From an uncultured Oscillospiraceae bacterium (GTDB taxonomy: Bacteria; Bacillota; Clostridia; Oscillospirales; Oscillospiraceae), in NCBI GenBank assembly GCA_934643765.1, contig CAKUCT010000029.1:1-13541 (forward strand): a DNA stretch of 13,541 nt, read 5' to 3'. The notes under the pieces were generated by a model. It made no database searches and was not told the DNA's origin. It saw only the letters and a program-made list of their open reading frames with translations. A program made the position numbers and the translations under genes. Shown here one piece after another: positions 1 to 6,769 of the stretch; position 1 is the first letter of the stretch; every line of letters begins with the position of its first letter.

Positions 1-947
1 ACTCCGGCGGCGATGGCGTAAATATCGTCCATCGAAGAAATGCCGGAGATTTTCTCTTTATAATACCCGCTGTGCGCAACGCCGCGCAGATACCACGCAA
101 AATGCTTGCGCGCCTCCAGACAGGCAATATGCTCGCCCTTGTCCTGTTTTGCAAGCTCAAACTGCCGCAGCGCCGTATCCACACGCGCACAGAGCGCCGG
201 GCGCTCCGGGATGCTTTCACCCAGAATGGCGGTCTTGCACTGTGCAAGCAGCCAAGGGTCTCCGAATACGCCCCGGCCCAGCATCAGCCCGTCCGCGCCC
301 GTGCGGGCGGCGCAGTGCACCGCGTCTTCAGGTGAAAAAATATCGCCGTTGGCGATAACCGGAATGGAGACGGCCGCTTTGACGTCGTGGATGATGTCCC
401 AGTCGGCGACGCCGGAATAGAGCATGGTCTTCGTCCGGCCGTGGACTGCGATGGCCGCCGCGCCCGCCTGTTCTAAGATGACGGCAAGCTCCACCGCATT
501 GACGCTTCCTTTATCCCAGCCCTTGCGCATCTTGACCGTCACCGGAACCTGGACCGCTTTTTTGACAGCCTCGACGATTCTTGCGGCCTTTTCCGGGTCT
601 CGCATCAGGGCGCTTCCGTCGCCGTTTCCAGCGATTTTCGGCATGGGGCAGCCCATGTTGATATCGATAAAGTCCGCGCCAGAGTGCTCAAGCGCCAGCG
701 CCGCACCCTCTGCCATCACGGCCGGGTCATTGCCGAAGATCTGCGCGCCGCAAAGGCCCGTTCCGGTTTTGCGGAGCAGGGAAAGGCTCTTTTTGTCCTT
801 GTAGACCAGCGCCCGCGACGAGACCATTTCCGTGACCGTAATGTCCGCCCCGAGCTCCGCGCAGATGCAGCGGTAGGCCCAGTCGGTCACGCCCGCCATG
901 GGCGCAAGGACGATGGGCCGGTTCAGTTCGTGTGCTCCAAGCTGCAT
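1..947 (-). CDS. dusB: tRNA-dihydrouridine synthase, DusB type (3' end cut by window edge)
   Basis: This enzyme reduces specific uridines in tRNA to dihydrouridine using FMN and NADPH in the cytoplasm. Reading from the ATG at 947, the protein opens MQLGAHELNRPIVLAPMAGV, the usual FMN-barrel start. It continues with a TEMVSS segment, then DINMGCPMPKI around residues 95-105, which holds the Cys expected to be the catalytic acid. Further on are VKMRKGW, AVHGRTK, IANGDI and LMLGRGVFGDPW, all standard Dus TIM-barrel motifs with FMN phosphate contacts. About 315 codons are present and the frame stays open to base 1, so only a short C-terminal part is missing. A GAGGTG ribosome site lies 4 nt before the ATG, and a good promoter lies about 35 bp further upstream, so it is probably transcribed independently of ileS. 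DusB rather than another Dus paralog is inferred from overall similarity to the Firmicute protein. Confidence 0.93.
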   Translation of the reverse strand, partial: MQLGAHELNRPIVLAPMAGVTDWAYRCICAELGADITVTEMVSSRALVYKDKKSLSLLRKTGTGLCGAQIFGNDPAVMAEGAALALEHSGADFIDINMGCPMPKIAGNGDGSALMRDPEKAARIVEAVKKAVQVPVTVKMRKGWDKGSVNAVELAVILEQAGAAAIAVHGRTKTMLYSGVADWDIIHDVKAAVSIPVIANGDIFSPEDAVHCAARTGADGLMLGRGVFGDPWLLAQCKTAILGESIPERPALCARVDTALRQFELAKQDKGEHIACLEARKHFAWYLRGVAHSGYYKEKISGISSMDDIYAIAAG

Positions 948-981
948 ATGCGCACCTCAAATCCGTAGGGAGTTTTCCGCT

Positions 982-1010
982 ATCATATCACCAAATGGCA
1001 AAAAACGCAA
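982..1010 (-). promoter_or_regulatory. sigma-A promoter for dusB
   Basis: On the minus strand a TTGCGT -35 box (1005-1010) is followed after exactly 17 bp by a TATGAT -10 box (982-987). The predicted transcript start is near 975, giving a leader of about 28 nt to the dusB ATG. Box quality and spacing are good, but no other evidence is available. Confidence 0.6.
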
Positions 1011-1039
1011 CAAAAGCGCTGCTTTTTAACAGAGCAAGA

Positions 1040-1290
1040 GCCGGGGCAAAGCCCCGGCCGGGATTGCCAAAAAAGCTGACGCTTTTTTGGCAAAAGGAAC
1101 TGCGCCTCGACGACGCGCATAATTTTGTCCTGATAGGACAAAATTCCACACTTGCGAGGCGATAGGTATGTTTCCGGTCGGCAAAGCCGCCGGATAACAT
1201 AGATTTCTATTTTATTTCGCGTCTGCGGACGCGAAACTCTACGAGGTCCATTGAGACGTAGAGCCGGGGCAACGCCCCGGCTCTTTTGTT
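1040..1290. repeat. hairpin-packed intergenic region between ileS and dusB
   Basis: At least eight inverted repeats follow one another in 250 bp. They are GCCGGGGC/GCCCCGGC (1040-1058); a perfect 13-bp A6/T6 stem (1064-1093); GCCTCG/CGAGGC (1104-1160) enclosing a perfect 11-bp stem with loop GAT (1121-1145); a long imperfect stem (1167-1201); ATAGA/TCTAT (1199-1210); a perfect 9-bp stem TTTCGCGTC/GACGCGAAA (1215-1236); CTCTACG/CGTAGAG (1237-1263); and GAGCCGGGGC/GCCCCGGCTC (1261-1283). The first and last hairpins share the sequence AGCCGGGGCAA, so the block is bounded by near-identical palindromes. I see no convincing ORF in it. It could be a small non-autonomous repeat element, a structured RNA, or a stack of terminators; the sequence alone does not decide. 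Confidence 0.7.
1261..1290 (+). terminator. intrinsic terminator-like hairpin, plus-strand orientation
   Basis: A perfect 10-bp stem GAGCCGGGGC/GCCCCGGCTC with loop AAC is followed by TTTTGTT on the plus strand. On the minus strand no U-tract follows the stem, so it is poorly placed to end ileS. It would end a plus-strand transcript from the hairpin-rich block, for which I find no clear promoter. Confidence 0.5.
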
Positions 1291-1302
1291 ATACGCAATA
1301 TT

Positions 1303-4110
1303 TTAGTCGAAAACGACGTCAAGTGCCTTGCACACCGCCGCGCAGCGCGGGCAGAGGTCATGCTCGTCCGCCTGCAGGGAATGCATCCAGCAGCGCGGGC
1401 ACTTCTTGCCGGTCGCTTCCGTGACGGTCACGGTCAGGCCCGGGAAGTTTGTGCCGGAGCCCACAACTGCGCCCTCGGGCGCCTTTTCCTCGGTCACAGC
1501 GACGTTGGAGACGATGAAGATCTCGGCCAGGTTCATGCCGGAGACTGCCTTTACAGCCTCAGCCGCTGCTGCGTCGACCGCCGTCAGGGCCACATGCGCC
1601 TCAAGCGACTTGCCGATGCGCTTGTCGGCTCTCGCGGTTTCCAGAACGCCGTTGACATCCGAGCGGACCTTGAACGCAACGTCCCATTTTGCCATCGCCT
1701 CGTCGGACAGTGCGTATTCGGTGTACGGCTTCGACATCTGGTTGAACAGAACGTTTCTTGCGTCGTCTTCCGCGCAGTGCGGCATCTGCAGCCAGATTTC
1801 ATCGCAGGTGAAGGCCAGAATCGGCGCGAAGACCTTGGTCATGGCGTCGAGGATCATCCACAGCGCACTCTGCGCGGACTTGCGGGAAGCAGAGTCCTTG
1901 CCGTCGCAGTAGAGGTGGTCCTTGATGATATCGAGATACAGGCTCGAAAGCGTCACGACGCAGAAGTCGTTCACTGCGTGGGAAACGGTCAGGAACTCGT
2001 AATCCTGATAAGCGGCCTCGCACCGGGTCATGAGCTCATTGAGCTTTGTAATTGCCCAGCGGTCAAGCTCCGCCATATCCTGCGGCGCGGTCAGATGGTT
2101 GGGGTCAAAGTCGGTCAGGTTATCCAGGCAGAACTTTGCCGTGTTGCGGAACTTCAGATAGTTCTGGCTGATCTGCTTGAAGATGGAGTCCGAGCAGCGA
2201 ACGTCCACGTGATAGTCGGCAGAGCCGGCCCAGAGTCTGCAGATATCCGCGCCGTACTTTTTAAAGACATCGGCGGGATCGACGCCGTTGCCGAGCGACT
2301 TGTGCATCGCCTTGCCTTCGCCGTCAACGGTCCAGCCGTGGGTGACGCACTCTTTGAAGGGTGCCCCCTTGCCCAGCGCGCCGACAGCGGTCAGAAGCGA
2401 AGACTGGAACCAGCCGCGGTACTGATCGAGGCCCTCCAGGTAAACGGTTGCCGGCCAGAAGCCCTGATCTTTCTGCATGGAGGCAAAGTGGGTCGAGCCC
2501 GAGTCGAACCAGCCGTCCAGCGTGTCGGTTTCTTTCTCAAAATGCTTGCCGCCGCAGTGCGGGCAGGTGAAGCCTTCGGGGACGAGCTCGTCTGCTTCCT
2601 TCTCGAACCAGACGTTCGAGCCGAACTCGCCAAAGAGCTTGGAAATCTTCGCGATGGTCTCATCCGTGCAGATGGGCTTGCCGCAGTCCTTGCAGTAGAA
2701 CACCGGAATCGGCAGACCCCAGCGGCGCTGACGGGAGATGCACCAGTCGGCGCGCTCACGGATCATCGACTTCATGCGGTCAATGCCCCAGCTGGGCAGC
2801 CAGCGCACATCGTCGCAGGCCGCGCAGGCCTCGTCCTTGAACGAATCAACAGAGCAGAACCACTGCGGGGTTGCGCGGAAGATGATCGGCTTTTTGCAGC
2901 GCCAGCAGTGCGGATACGAGTGGACAATCTCTTCGGAGGCGAACAGCGAGCCGTCCTTCTTCATGTCCTCGAGAATGATGGGGTTCGACGCGTCGACAAG
3001 CATGCCTGCGTATTTGCCGGCATAGTCGGTGTGGCGGCCCTGATCGTCAACCGGAACAACCATGTCCATGCCGTAGCGGCGGCAGGTCTGATAGTCGTCT
3101 GCGCCGAAGCCGGGCGCGGTGTGGACGCAGCCAGTACCGGAGTCCATGGTGACATAGTCGGCCAGGACCAGACGAGACGTCTTCGGCAGGAACGGATGGT
3201 TTGCCAGCATGTTCTCATAGAAGCTGCCCGGATGGGTCTCCACGATGGAATAATGCTCGACCTTGCCGACGTTCATGACCTTGTCACAGAGCGCTTCGGC
3301 GACGATATACATTTCGCCGTTATCCTCATTTTTCACAACCGCGTAGCTCTCGTCCGGATGCAGGGCGATGGCGAGGTTGCCAGGGAGGGTCCAGATCGTG
3401 GTCGTCCAGATGACGAAGCTCAGCTTGCTCTTGTCAAGATGGGAAAGCTTGCCCTGATCGTCGTTCATCGGGAACTTCACATACACCGTTGTGCAGGGAT
3501 CGTCTTGATATTCAATTTCGGCCTCGGCCAGCGCGGTCTCGTCGTGATAGCACCAGTAGACGGGCTTGAGGCCCTTATAGATGTAGCCCTTTTTGTACAT
3601 CGCGCCGAAAACCTTGACTTCCTCCGCCTCAAAGCTCGGGGCCATGGTCTTGTACGGATGCTCCCAGTCGGCCACAACGCCGAGGCGCTTGAAGCCTTCC
3701 ATCTGGACATCGATATAATGCTGGGCAAAGTCATGGCACGCGGAGCGGAACTCTGGAATGGGCATGGCCTTGTGGTTGAGCTTGTTCTGCTTGATGATGG
3801 CAGATTCGATGGGCATGCCGTGGTTATCCCAGCCGGGGATATAGGGCGTGTAGTAGCCGCGCATGGCCGCCGAGCGGTTCATAAAGTCCTTGATGCACTT
3901 GTTGAGCGCATGGCCCATGTGCAGCGCACCGTTGGAGAACGGAGGGCCGTCGTGCAGGGAGAACAGGGGCTTGCCGTCGTTCTTCTTGAGCAGCTCATTG
4001 TAAAGGTCGAGCTCCTCCCAGTGCTTGAGCATGTCCGGCTCACGCATCGGAAGTCCTCCGCGCATCGGGAAGCCAGACTTGTTCATATTGAGCGTCTGTT
4101 TGTATTCCAT
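1303..4110 (-). CDS. ileS: isoleucyl-tRNA synthetase
   Basis: This class I synthetase charges tRNA-Ile with isoleucine and hydrolyses mischarged valine in its CP1 editing domain. The 935-residue length is normal for the bacterial family. The HIGH motif appears as HMGH at residues 64-67. The editing domain holds the WTTTIWTLPGN segment, and the tRNA-side motif is WCISRQRRWGLPIP, the bacterial type-1 form. The KMSKS loop is unusual: it reads KAMHKS at residues 600-605, followed by LGN as expected. A C-terminal zinc ribbon carries Cys 904, 907, 920 and 923 (CPRCW then CPRC). A GGAGG ribosome site lies about 10-11 nt before the ATG. The gene is preceded by a T-box leader, so it is expected to respond to uncharged tRNA-Ile. 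The long plus-strand open frame over the same bases is an antisense shadow. Confidence 0.97.
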   Translation of the reverse strand: MEYKQTLNMNKSGFPMRGGLPMREPDMLKHWEELDLYNELLKKNDGKPLFSLHDGPPFSNGALHMGHALNKCIKDFMNRSAAMRGYYTPYIPGWDNHGMPIESAIIKQNKLNHKAMPIPEFRSACHDFAQHYIDVQMEGFKRLGVVADWEHPYKTMAPSFEAEEVKVFGAMYKKGYIYKGLKPVYWCYHDETALAEAEIEYQDDPCTTVYVKFPMNDDQGKLSHLDKSKLSFVIWTTTIWTLPGNLAIALHPDESYAVVKNEDNGEMYIVAEALCDKVMNVGKVEHYSIVETHPGSFYENMLANHPFLPKTSRLVLADYVTMDSGTGCVHTAPGFGADDYQTCRRYGMDMVVPVDDQGRHTDYAGKYAGMLVDASNPIILEDMKKDGSLFASEEIVHSYPHCWRCKKPIIFRATPQWFCSVDSFKDEACAACDDVRWLPSWGIDRMKSMIRERADWCISRQRRWGLPIPVFYCKDCGKPICTDETIAKISKLFGEFGSNVWFEKEADELVPEGFTCPHCGGKHFEKETDTLDGWFDSGSTHFASMQKDQGFWPATVYLEGLDQYRGWFQSSLLTAVGALGKGAPFKECVTHGWTVDGEGKAMHKSLGNGVDPADVFKKYGADICRLWAGSADYHVDVRCSDSIFKQISQNYLKFRNTAKFCLDNLTDFDPNHLTAPQDMAELDRWAITKLNELMTRCEAAYQDYEFLTVSHAVNDFCVVTLSSLYLDIIKDHLYCDGKDSASRKSAQSALWMILDAMTKVFAPILAFTCDEIWLQMPHCAEDDARNVLFNQMSKPYTEYALSDEAMAKWDVAFKVRSDVNGVLETARADKRIGKSLEAHVALTAVDAAAAEAVKAVSGMNLAEIFIVSNVAVTEEKAPEGAVVGSGTNFPGLTVTVTEATGKKCPRCWMHSLQADEHDLCPRCAAVCKALDVVFD

Positions 4111-4165
4111 CTTACTCTATGCCTCCATGTGAAATCATGTTTTTTGCAGGTGTTGTTTGACTGTT

Positions 4166-4424
4166 TGGGAAAATAAAAACGCCCTGAGACAGACTCAGGG
4201 CGAAAAACCGCGGTACCACCTGAATTCCCGACGGAAAAGCTCCGACGGACACTCTTCTTCTGTAACGGGAAGTCCCGTCCGCGCTTACTCAGAAAAACTC
4301 TTTTCAGACGGATGCTCCAAGGGGATATTCGGGGAAACTTTGCCGCTGCCTTCCACCAACCGGCAGCTCTCTTTGCACATCAGAAACCCGTACTTGTCCT
4401 TATCAACGCAAAATATTCAAATAC
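4166..4424 (-). promoter_or_regulatory. T-box riboswitch, Ile specifier (ileS leader)
   Basis: The minus-strand leader has the T-box parts in order. Stem I begins with GATAAGGACAAGTA (4391-4404). Next comes AGAGAG with the apical stem GCTGCC/GGCAGC (4345-4372). The specifier region GAATATCCCC follows, with ATC at 4326-4324. The antiterminator T-box AGGTGGTACCGCGG (4208-4221) comes last, just before a strong terminator. AUC is an isoleucine codon, matching the downstream gene. Uncharged tRNA-Ile should stabilise the antiterminator and allow readthrough into ileS. TAT (Tyr) in the neighbouring register is possible but does not fit the gene served. Confidence 0.95.
4170..4202 (-). terminator. 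T-box attenuator terminator
   Basis: On the minus strand a perfect 9-bp stem CGCCCTGAG/CTCAGGGCG with a 5-nt loop is followed by TTTTTATTTT. It lies immediately downstream of the T-box sequence and about 60 bp before the ileS start, as expected for the regulated terminator. Confidence 0.93.
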
Positions 4425-4430
4425 GGCTTT

Positions 4431-4459
4431 ATCTTAGCCGTTAAGGTCCGGTTTGTCAA
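4431..4459 (-). promoter_or_regulatory. sigma-A promoter for the T-box/ileS transcript
   Basis: A perfect TTGACA -35 box (4454-4459) is followed after 17 bp by TAAGAT (4431-4436). The predicted start near 4424 places the T-box stem I right at the 5' end of the RNA. Confidence 0.75.
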
Positions 4460-4501
4460 GGGTAATTGCACATTTTTTGCCGGAGCGGCGCAAAACAGGG
4501 C

Positions 4502-4530
4502 TTGATTTTTCCGGATGTTTCAAGTAGACT
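4502..4530 (+). promoter_or_regulatory. sigma-A promoter for queT
   Basis: TTGATT (4502-4507), a 17-bp spacer and TAGACT (4525-4530) form a moderate promoter. A 6-bp hairpin CGGCAG/CTGCCG (4537-4555) would form at the very 5' end of the RNA, followed by the riboswitch. It is divergent from the ileS promoter, with the two -35 boxes about 43 bp apart. Confidence 0.55.
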
Positions 4531-4564
4531 AAGGCACGGCAGAGCCGCGCTGCCGCAAAATAAC

Positions 4565-4606
4565 AGACAGTTCGTAACCATCCTGTCTCTAAACAAAACT
4601 AGGGAT
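4565..4606 (+). promoter_or_regulatory. preQ1-I type riboswitch aptamer
   Basis: Stem AGACAG/CTGTCT (4565-4570 with 4583-4588) encloses a loop containing TTCGTAACC, followed by the A-rich tail CTAAACAAAACTAGGG. This is the small preQ1-I architecture. The loop GTAACC and the tail AACAAAAC resemble the Thermoanaerobacter tengcongensis aptamer as I recall it. Loop C and G can pair with the tail CUAG to make the H-type pseudoknot. The downstream gene is a QueT-type transporter, the expected regulon. The aptamer bases CCATCC (4578-4583) can also pair with GGATGG (4634-4639) of the terminator, giving a plausible antiterminator. The preQ1-II class fits less well; class III could not be compared in detail. 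Confidence 0.75.
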
Positions 4607-4635
4607 TGCCGCATGCATCAGCTGTCTGCGGCGGG

Positions 4636-4666
4636 ATGGGCGTATGAGATACGCCCATTTTTTGTC
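4636..4666 (+). terminator. riboswitch expression-platform terminator
   Basis: A perfect 10-bp stem ATGGGCGTAT/ATACGCCCAT with loop GAG is followed by a six-T run. It lies between the aptamer and the queT start. Its 5' arm overlaps the GGATGG that can pair back to the aptamer, which fits a ligand-OFF switch. Confidence 0.88.
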
Positions 4667-4688
4667 CCCAAGAAAGGGAAAGTATACC

Positions 4689-5186
4689 ATGAAAAAAATC
4701 ACCACACGCCAAATTGCTCTCAACGGTCTTGTTGCGGGCCTCTACGCCGCCGTCACCATCCTGACGGCCTCATTCGCTTACGGAAACATTCAGTTCCGCA
4801 TTGCAGAAGCGCTCTGCCCGCTGGTCGCGCTGGAGCCGAGTCTGACCATCGGCCTCACGCTCGGCTGCCTGATCGCGAACCTGTTTTCTACCGTCTCCGC
4901 GCTCGACATCATTGTCGGCACGGCGGCCACACTGCTGGCCTGCCTGCTGACGCGCTACATCAAAAAGACCTGGGCGTTGCCGCTGCCCACGATTCTCTGC
5001 AACACGCTGATGGTCGGCGCGATGCTCTCCGCCGTTCTGATGCCCGTGAACGAATTCTGGAAGGGCCTTGTCGTCTTCGGCGCAGAGGTCGGCGCGGGCG
5101 AAGCGGTAGTTTTATATGTGCTCGGCCTGCCGCTTTTCCGCTTCATCCGGAAAACCCAGCTGATCGACCGGCTTCTCGGCCGCTGA
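4689..5186 (+). CDS. queT: QueT-type ECF transporter S component (queuosine precursor uptake)
   Basis: This is a membrane substrate-binding subunit expected to bind preQ1 or a related queuosine precursor and to work with a shared EcfA/EcfA'/EcfT energising module encoded elsewhere. The 165-residue protein starts MKKITTRQIALNGLVAGLYA and contains FAYGNIQFRIAEALCPL, a hallmark of the QueT family. Next is a glycine-rich segment (LTLGCLIANLFS), and there are about five or six hydrophobic spans. The ATG at 4689 is chosen because the longer open frame would begin inside the terminator stem. An AAAGGGAAAG ribosome site precedes it. The preQ1-I-like leader upstream supports the substrate assignment. 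preQ1 specificity is inference from family and leader. Confidence 0.9.
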   Translation: MKKITTRQIALNGLVAGLYAAVTILTASFAYGNIQFRIAEALCPLVALEPSLTIGLTLGCLIANLFSTVSALDIIVGTAATLLACLLTRYIKKTWALPLPTILCNTLMVGAMLSAVLMPVNEFWKGLVVFGAEVGAGEAVVLYVLGLPLFRFIRKTQLIDRLLGR

Positions 5187-5190
5187 ACGA

Positions 5191-5219
5191 TTGCAAACGG
5201 GCGGGCCGTGTGATACTAT
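5191..5219 (+). promoter_or_regulatory. sigma-A promoter for lspA-rluD
   Basis: TTGCAA (5191-5196), a 17-bp spacer and TACTAT (5214-5219) lie directly after the queT stop codon. It would let lspA and rluD be expressed when the riboswitch shuts queT off. Confidence 0.6.
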
Positions 5220-5277
5220 GGTTACAATGCATTGCGCAGCGAATTTTCTGCCGCGCAAAGATTAGGAGGCTTCGCCC

Positions 5278-5778
5278 TTGTTTTATGTTGCTCTGACACT
5301 GTTTGCCGCAGCTGTCGCGGGACTCGACCAGCTGACCAAGGTGCTGGCCAGTCAGTATCTGCTCGGCAATACGATTGTTCTGATTCCCGGCTGGCTGCAG
5401 CTGCACTATATCACAAACGACGGCATGGCGCTGTCGCTGTTCCGCGGCGGCCGGTGGATGTTTGTCGTGCTGACGGCCGTATACCTGGCGCTTGTGGTCT
5501 GGGCCATTGCCAAAAAGTACATTTACAAAAAGCCGGAGCTCTGGTGCATCGCGGCTGTCACCGGCGGCGCTATCGGCAATCTCATTGACCGAATTTCAAC
5601 CGGGCTTGTGATCGACATGATCTGCATCCCGTGGTTCTCGACCTTCAACGTCGCAGACCTCTTCATCACCTTCGGCGCGGCGATTCTGGTGCTCTACATT
5701 CTGATCAAGGACAAGGAGTTTCTGGAGACCAAGCCCAAGGACAAGCAGGAAGACCATCATGATTCTGACGCTGGATAA
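5278..5778 (+). CDS. lspA: prolipoprotein signal peptidase (signal peptidase II)
   Basis: This integral membrane aspartyl peptidase removes signal peptides from lipid-modified prolipoproteins. The 166-residue product has four hydrophobic spans. It carries DQLTK at residue 17, the GNLIDR motif with Asp104, and NVADLFI with Asp127; these two Asp residues are the expected catalytic pair. The start is a TTG at 5278, supported by AGGAGG 9 nt upstream; no in-frame ATG lies near it. The C-terminal tail (from about residue 145) is charged and His/Asp-rich, extending past the last membrane span. The 3' end overlaps rluD by 20 nt, implying coupled translation; the lspA-rluD pairing is common in Firmicutes. 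Confidence 0.96.
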   Translation: MFYVALTLFAAAVAGLDQLTKVLASQYLLGNTIVLIPGWLQLHYITNDGMALSLFRGGRWMFVVLTAVYLALVVWAIAKKYIYKKPELWCIAAVTGGAIGNLIDRISTGLVIDMICIPWFSTFNVADLFITFGAAILVLYILIKDKEFLETKPKDKQEDHHDSDAG

Positions 5779-6664
5779 AGACGGCGAGCGGCTGGACGCC
5801 GCCATCGCCCGCCTTGCGCCGGACATCAGCCGCAGCCAGGCGCAGCGCCTGATCGAGCAGGGGCTGGTCACGGCAGGCGGCGCGCCTGTCCGAAAAAACG
5901 AAAAAGCCCACACCGGTATGGAACTGGAGATCATCATCCCGCCCGCGCAGGACACAGCCCTCACCGCGCAGGACATTCCGCTGGATGTCCGCTATGAGGA
6001 CGACGATGTGATTGTCATCAACAAGCCCAAGGGCCTGGTTGTGCACCCCGCGCCGGGGCACCCGGACGGTACGCTTGTCAACGCCCTGATGCACCACTGC
6101 GGCGAGAGTCTGTCCGGCATCGGCGGAGAAAAGCGCCCCGGCATTGTCCACCGGATTGACAAGGACACGTCGGGGCTGATCATCGCCGCCAAAAACGACG
6201 CGGCGCACGCGGCGCTCTGCGCGCAGTTGAAGGATCACTCCCTGGCCCGGACCTATGAGTGCATCGTCTGCGGCAATTTCAAAGAGGATTCCGGCACCAT
6301 CGACGCGCCCATCGGGCGCCATCCGACCGACCGCAAAAAGATGGCCGTGACCGAAAAGAACAGCCGCAGCGCCGTCACGCACTGGGAGGTCATCGCGCGC
6401 TACCGCGGCTATACGCATCTGCGGTGCAAATTGGAGACCGGGCGCACGCACCAGATCCGCGTCCACCTGGCCTGGCGGAACCACCCGATTGTGGGCGATA
6501 TGGTCTACGGACACAAAAAGCCGGAGCTGGGACTGGACAGCCAGTGCCTGCACGCGGCGGCGCTCGATTTTGTCCATCCGCGCACCGGGCAGCTCGTCCA
6601 CGTGGAATGCGAGCTTCCGGCGTACTTCAAAGAAGCGCTTCATCGGCTGCAGGCAGCCGAATAA
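5759..6664 (+). CDS. rluD: RluA/RluD family ribosomal large-subunit pseudouridine synthase
   Basis: The enzyme isomerises uridines in 23S rRNA to pseudouridine. The 301-residue protein has an N-terminal S4 RNA-binding domain (about residues 12-60, with SRSQAQRLIEQGLV). The RluA catalytic domain has the motif HRIDKDTSGL at 131-140, in which Asp134 is the expected catalytic residue. Near the C terminus RTHQIRVHLA and HPIVGDMVYG complete the family signature. It begins inside lspA (20-nt overlap) and ends just before a strong terminator, so the pair forms an operon. Exact target positions cannot be told from sequence; other members of the RluA family with S4 domains (YlyB type) are alternatives for the symbol. 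Confidence 0.93.
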   Translation: MILTLDKDGERLDAAIARLAPDISRSQAQRLIEQGLVTAGGAPVRKNEKAHTGMELEIIIPPAQDTALTAQDIPLDVRYEDDDVIVINKPKGLVVHPAPGHPDGTLVNALMHHCGESLSGIGGEKRPGIVHRIDKDTSGLIIAAKNDAAHAALCAQLKDHSLARTYECIVCGNFKEDSGTIDAPIGRHPTDRKKMAVTEKNSRSAVTHWEVIARYRGYTHLRCKLETGRTHQIRVHLAWRNHPIVGDMVYGHKKPELGLDSQCLHAAALDFVHPRTGQLVHVECELPAYFKEALHRLQAAE

Positions 6665-6669
6665 GAACA

Positions 6670-6702
6670 GCCCGCGCCACGAAAGTGGCGCGGGCCTTTT
6701 TA
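6670..6702 (+). terminator. intrinsic terminator after rluD
   Basis: A perfect 11-bp stem GCCCGCGCCAC/GTGGCGCGGGC with a GAAA tetraloop is followed by CTTTTTAT. It starts 5 nt after the rluD stop codon. Confidence 0.95.
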
Positions 6703-6740
6703 TAAATGCTTCAATGGCAAGTGGCGAGCCGCATGTTTTT

Positions 6741-6762
6741 GCCAAAAACAGAGATTTTTGAC
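6741..6762 (-). repeat. degenerate A5/T5 hairpin at the 3' end of the MATE gene
   Basis: On the minus strand GTCAAAAAT, loop CTCT and GTTTTTGGC form a 9-bp stem with two G-U pairs. On the plus strand these two positions become mismatches, so the structure favours the MATE transcript. It starts 7 nt after that stop codon. It resembles the three perfect A6/T6 hairpins elsewhere in the window but lacks their central GC pairs, so it may be a decayed relative or chance. Confidence 0.4.
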
Positions 6763-6769
6763 AACTGGC

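Noticed and set aside
1040..1290. CRISPR array or tRNA/6S-type RNA in the hairpin block
   Set aside because: The palindromes differ in sequence and spacing, so there is no repeat-spacer pattern, and no tRNA cloverleaf or known RNA consensus could be recognised.
1360..4176. 938-codon open frame on the plus strand
   Set aside because: It lies fully antisense to ileS, whose motifs are unambiguous, and its translation has no recognisable domain. It arises from high GC and codon bias of ileS.
4644..4688. Longer N terminus for QueT starting at 4644
   Set aside because: That ATG is inside the terminator stem and has no ribosome site; the ATG at 4689 fits the family start.
5705..6745. 346-codon minus-strand open frame over rluD
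   Set aside because: It is antisense to a clear S4/RluA-family gene and extends through the rluD terminator; no family features are seen in it.
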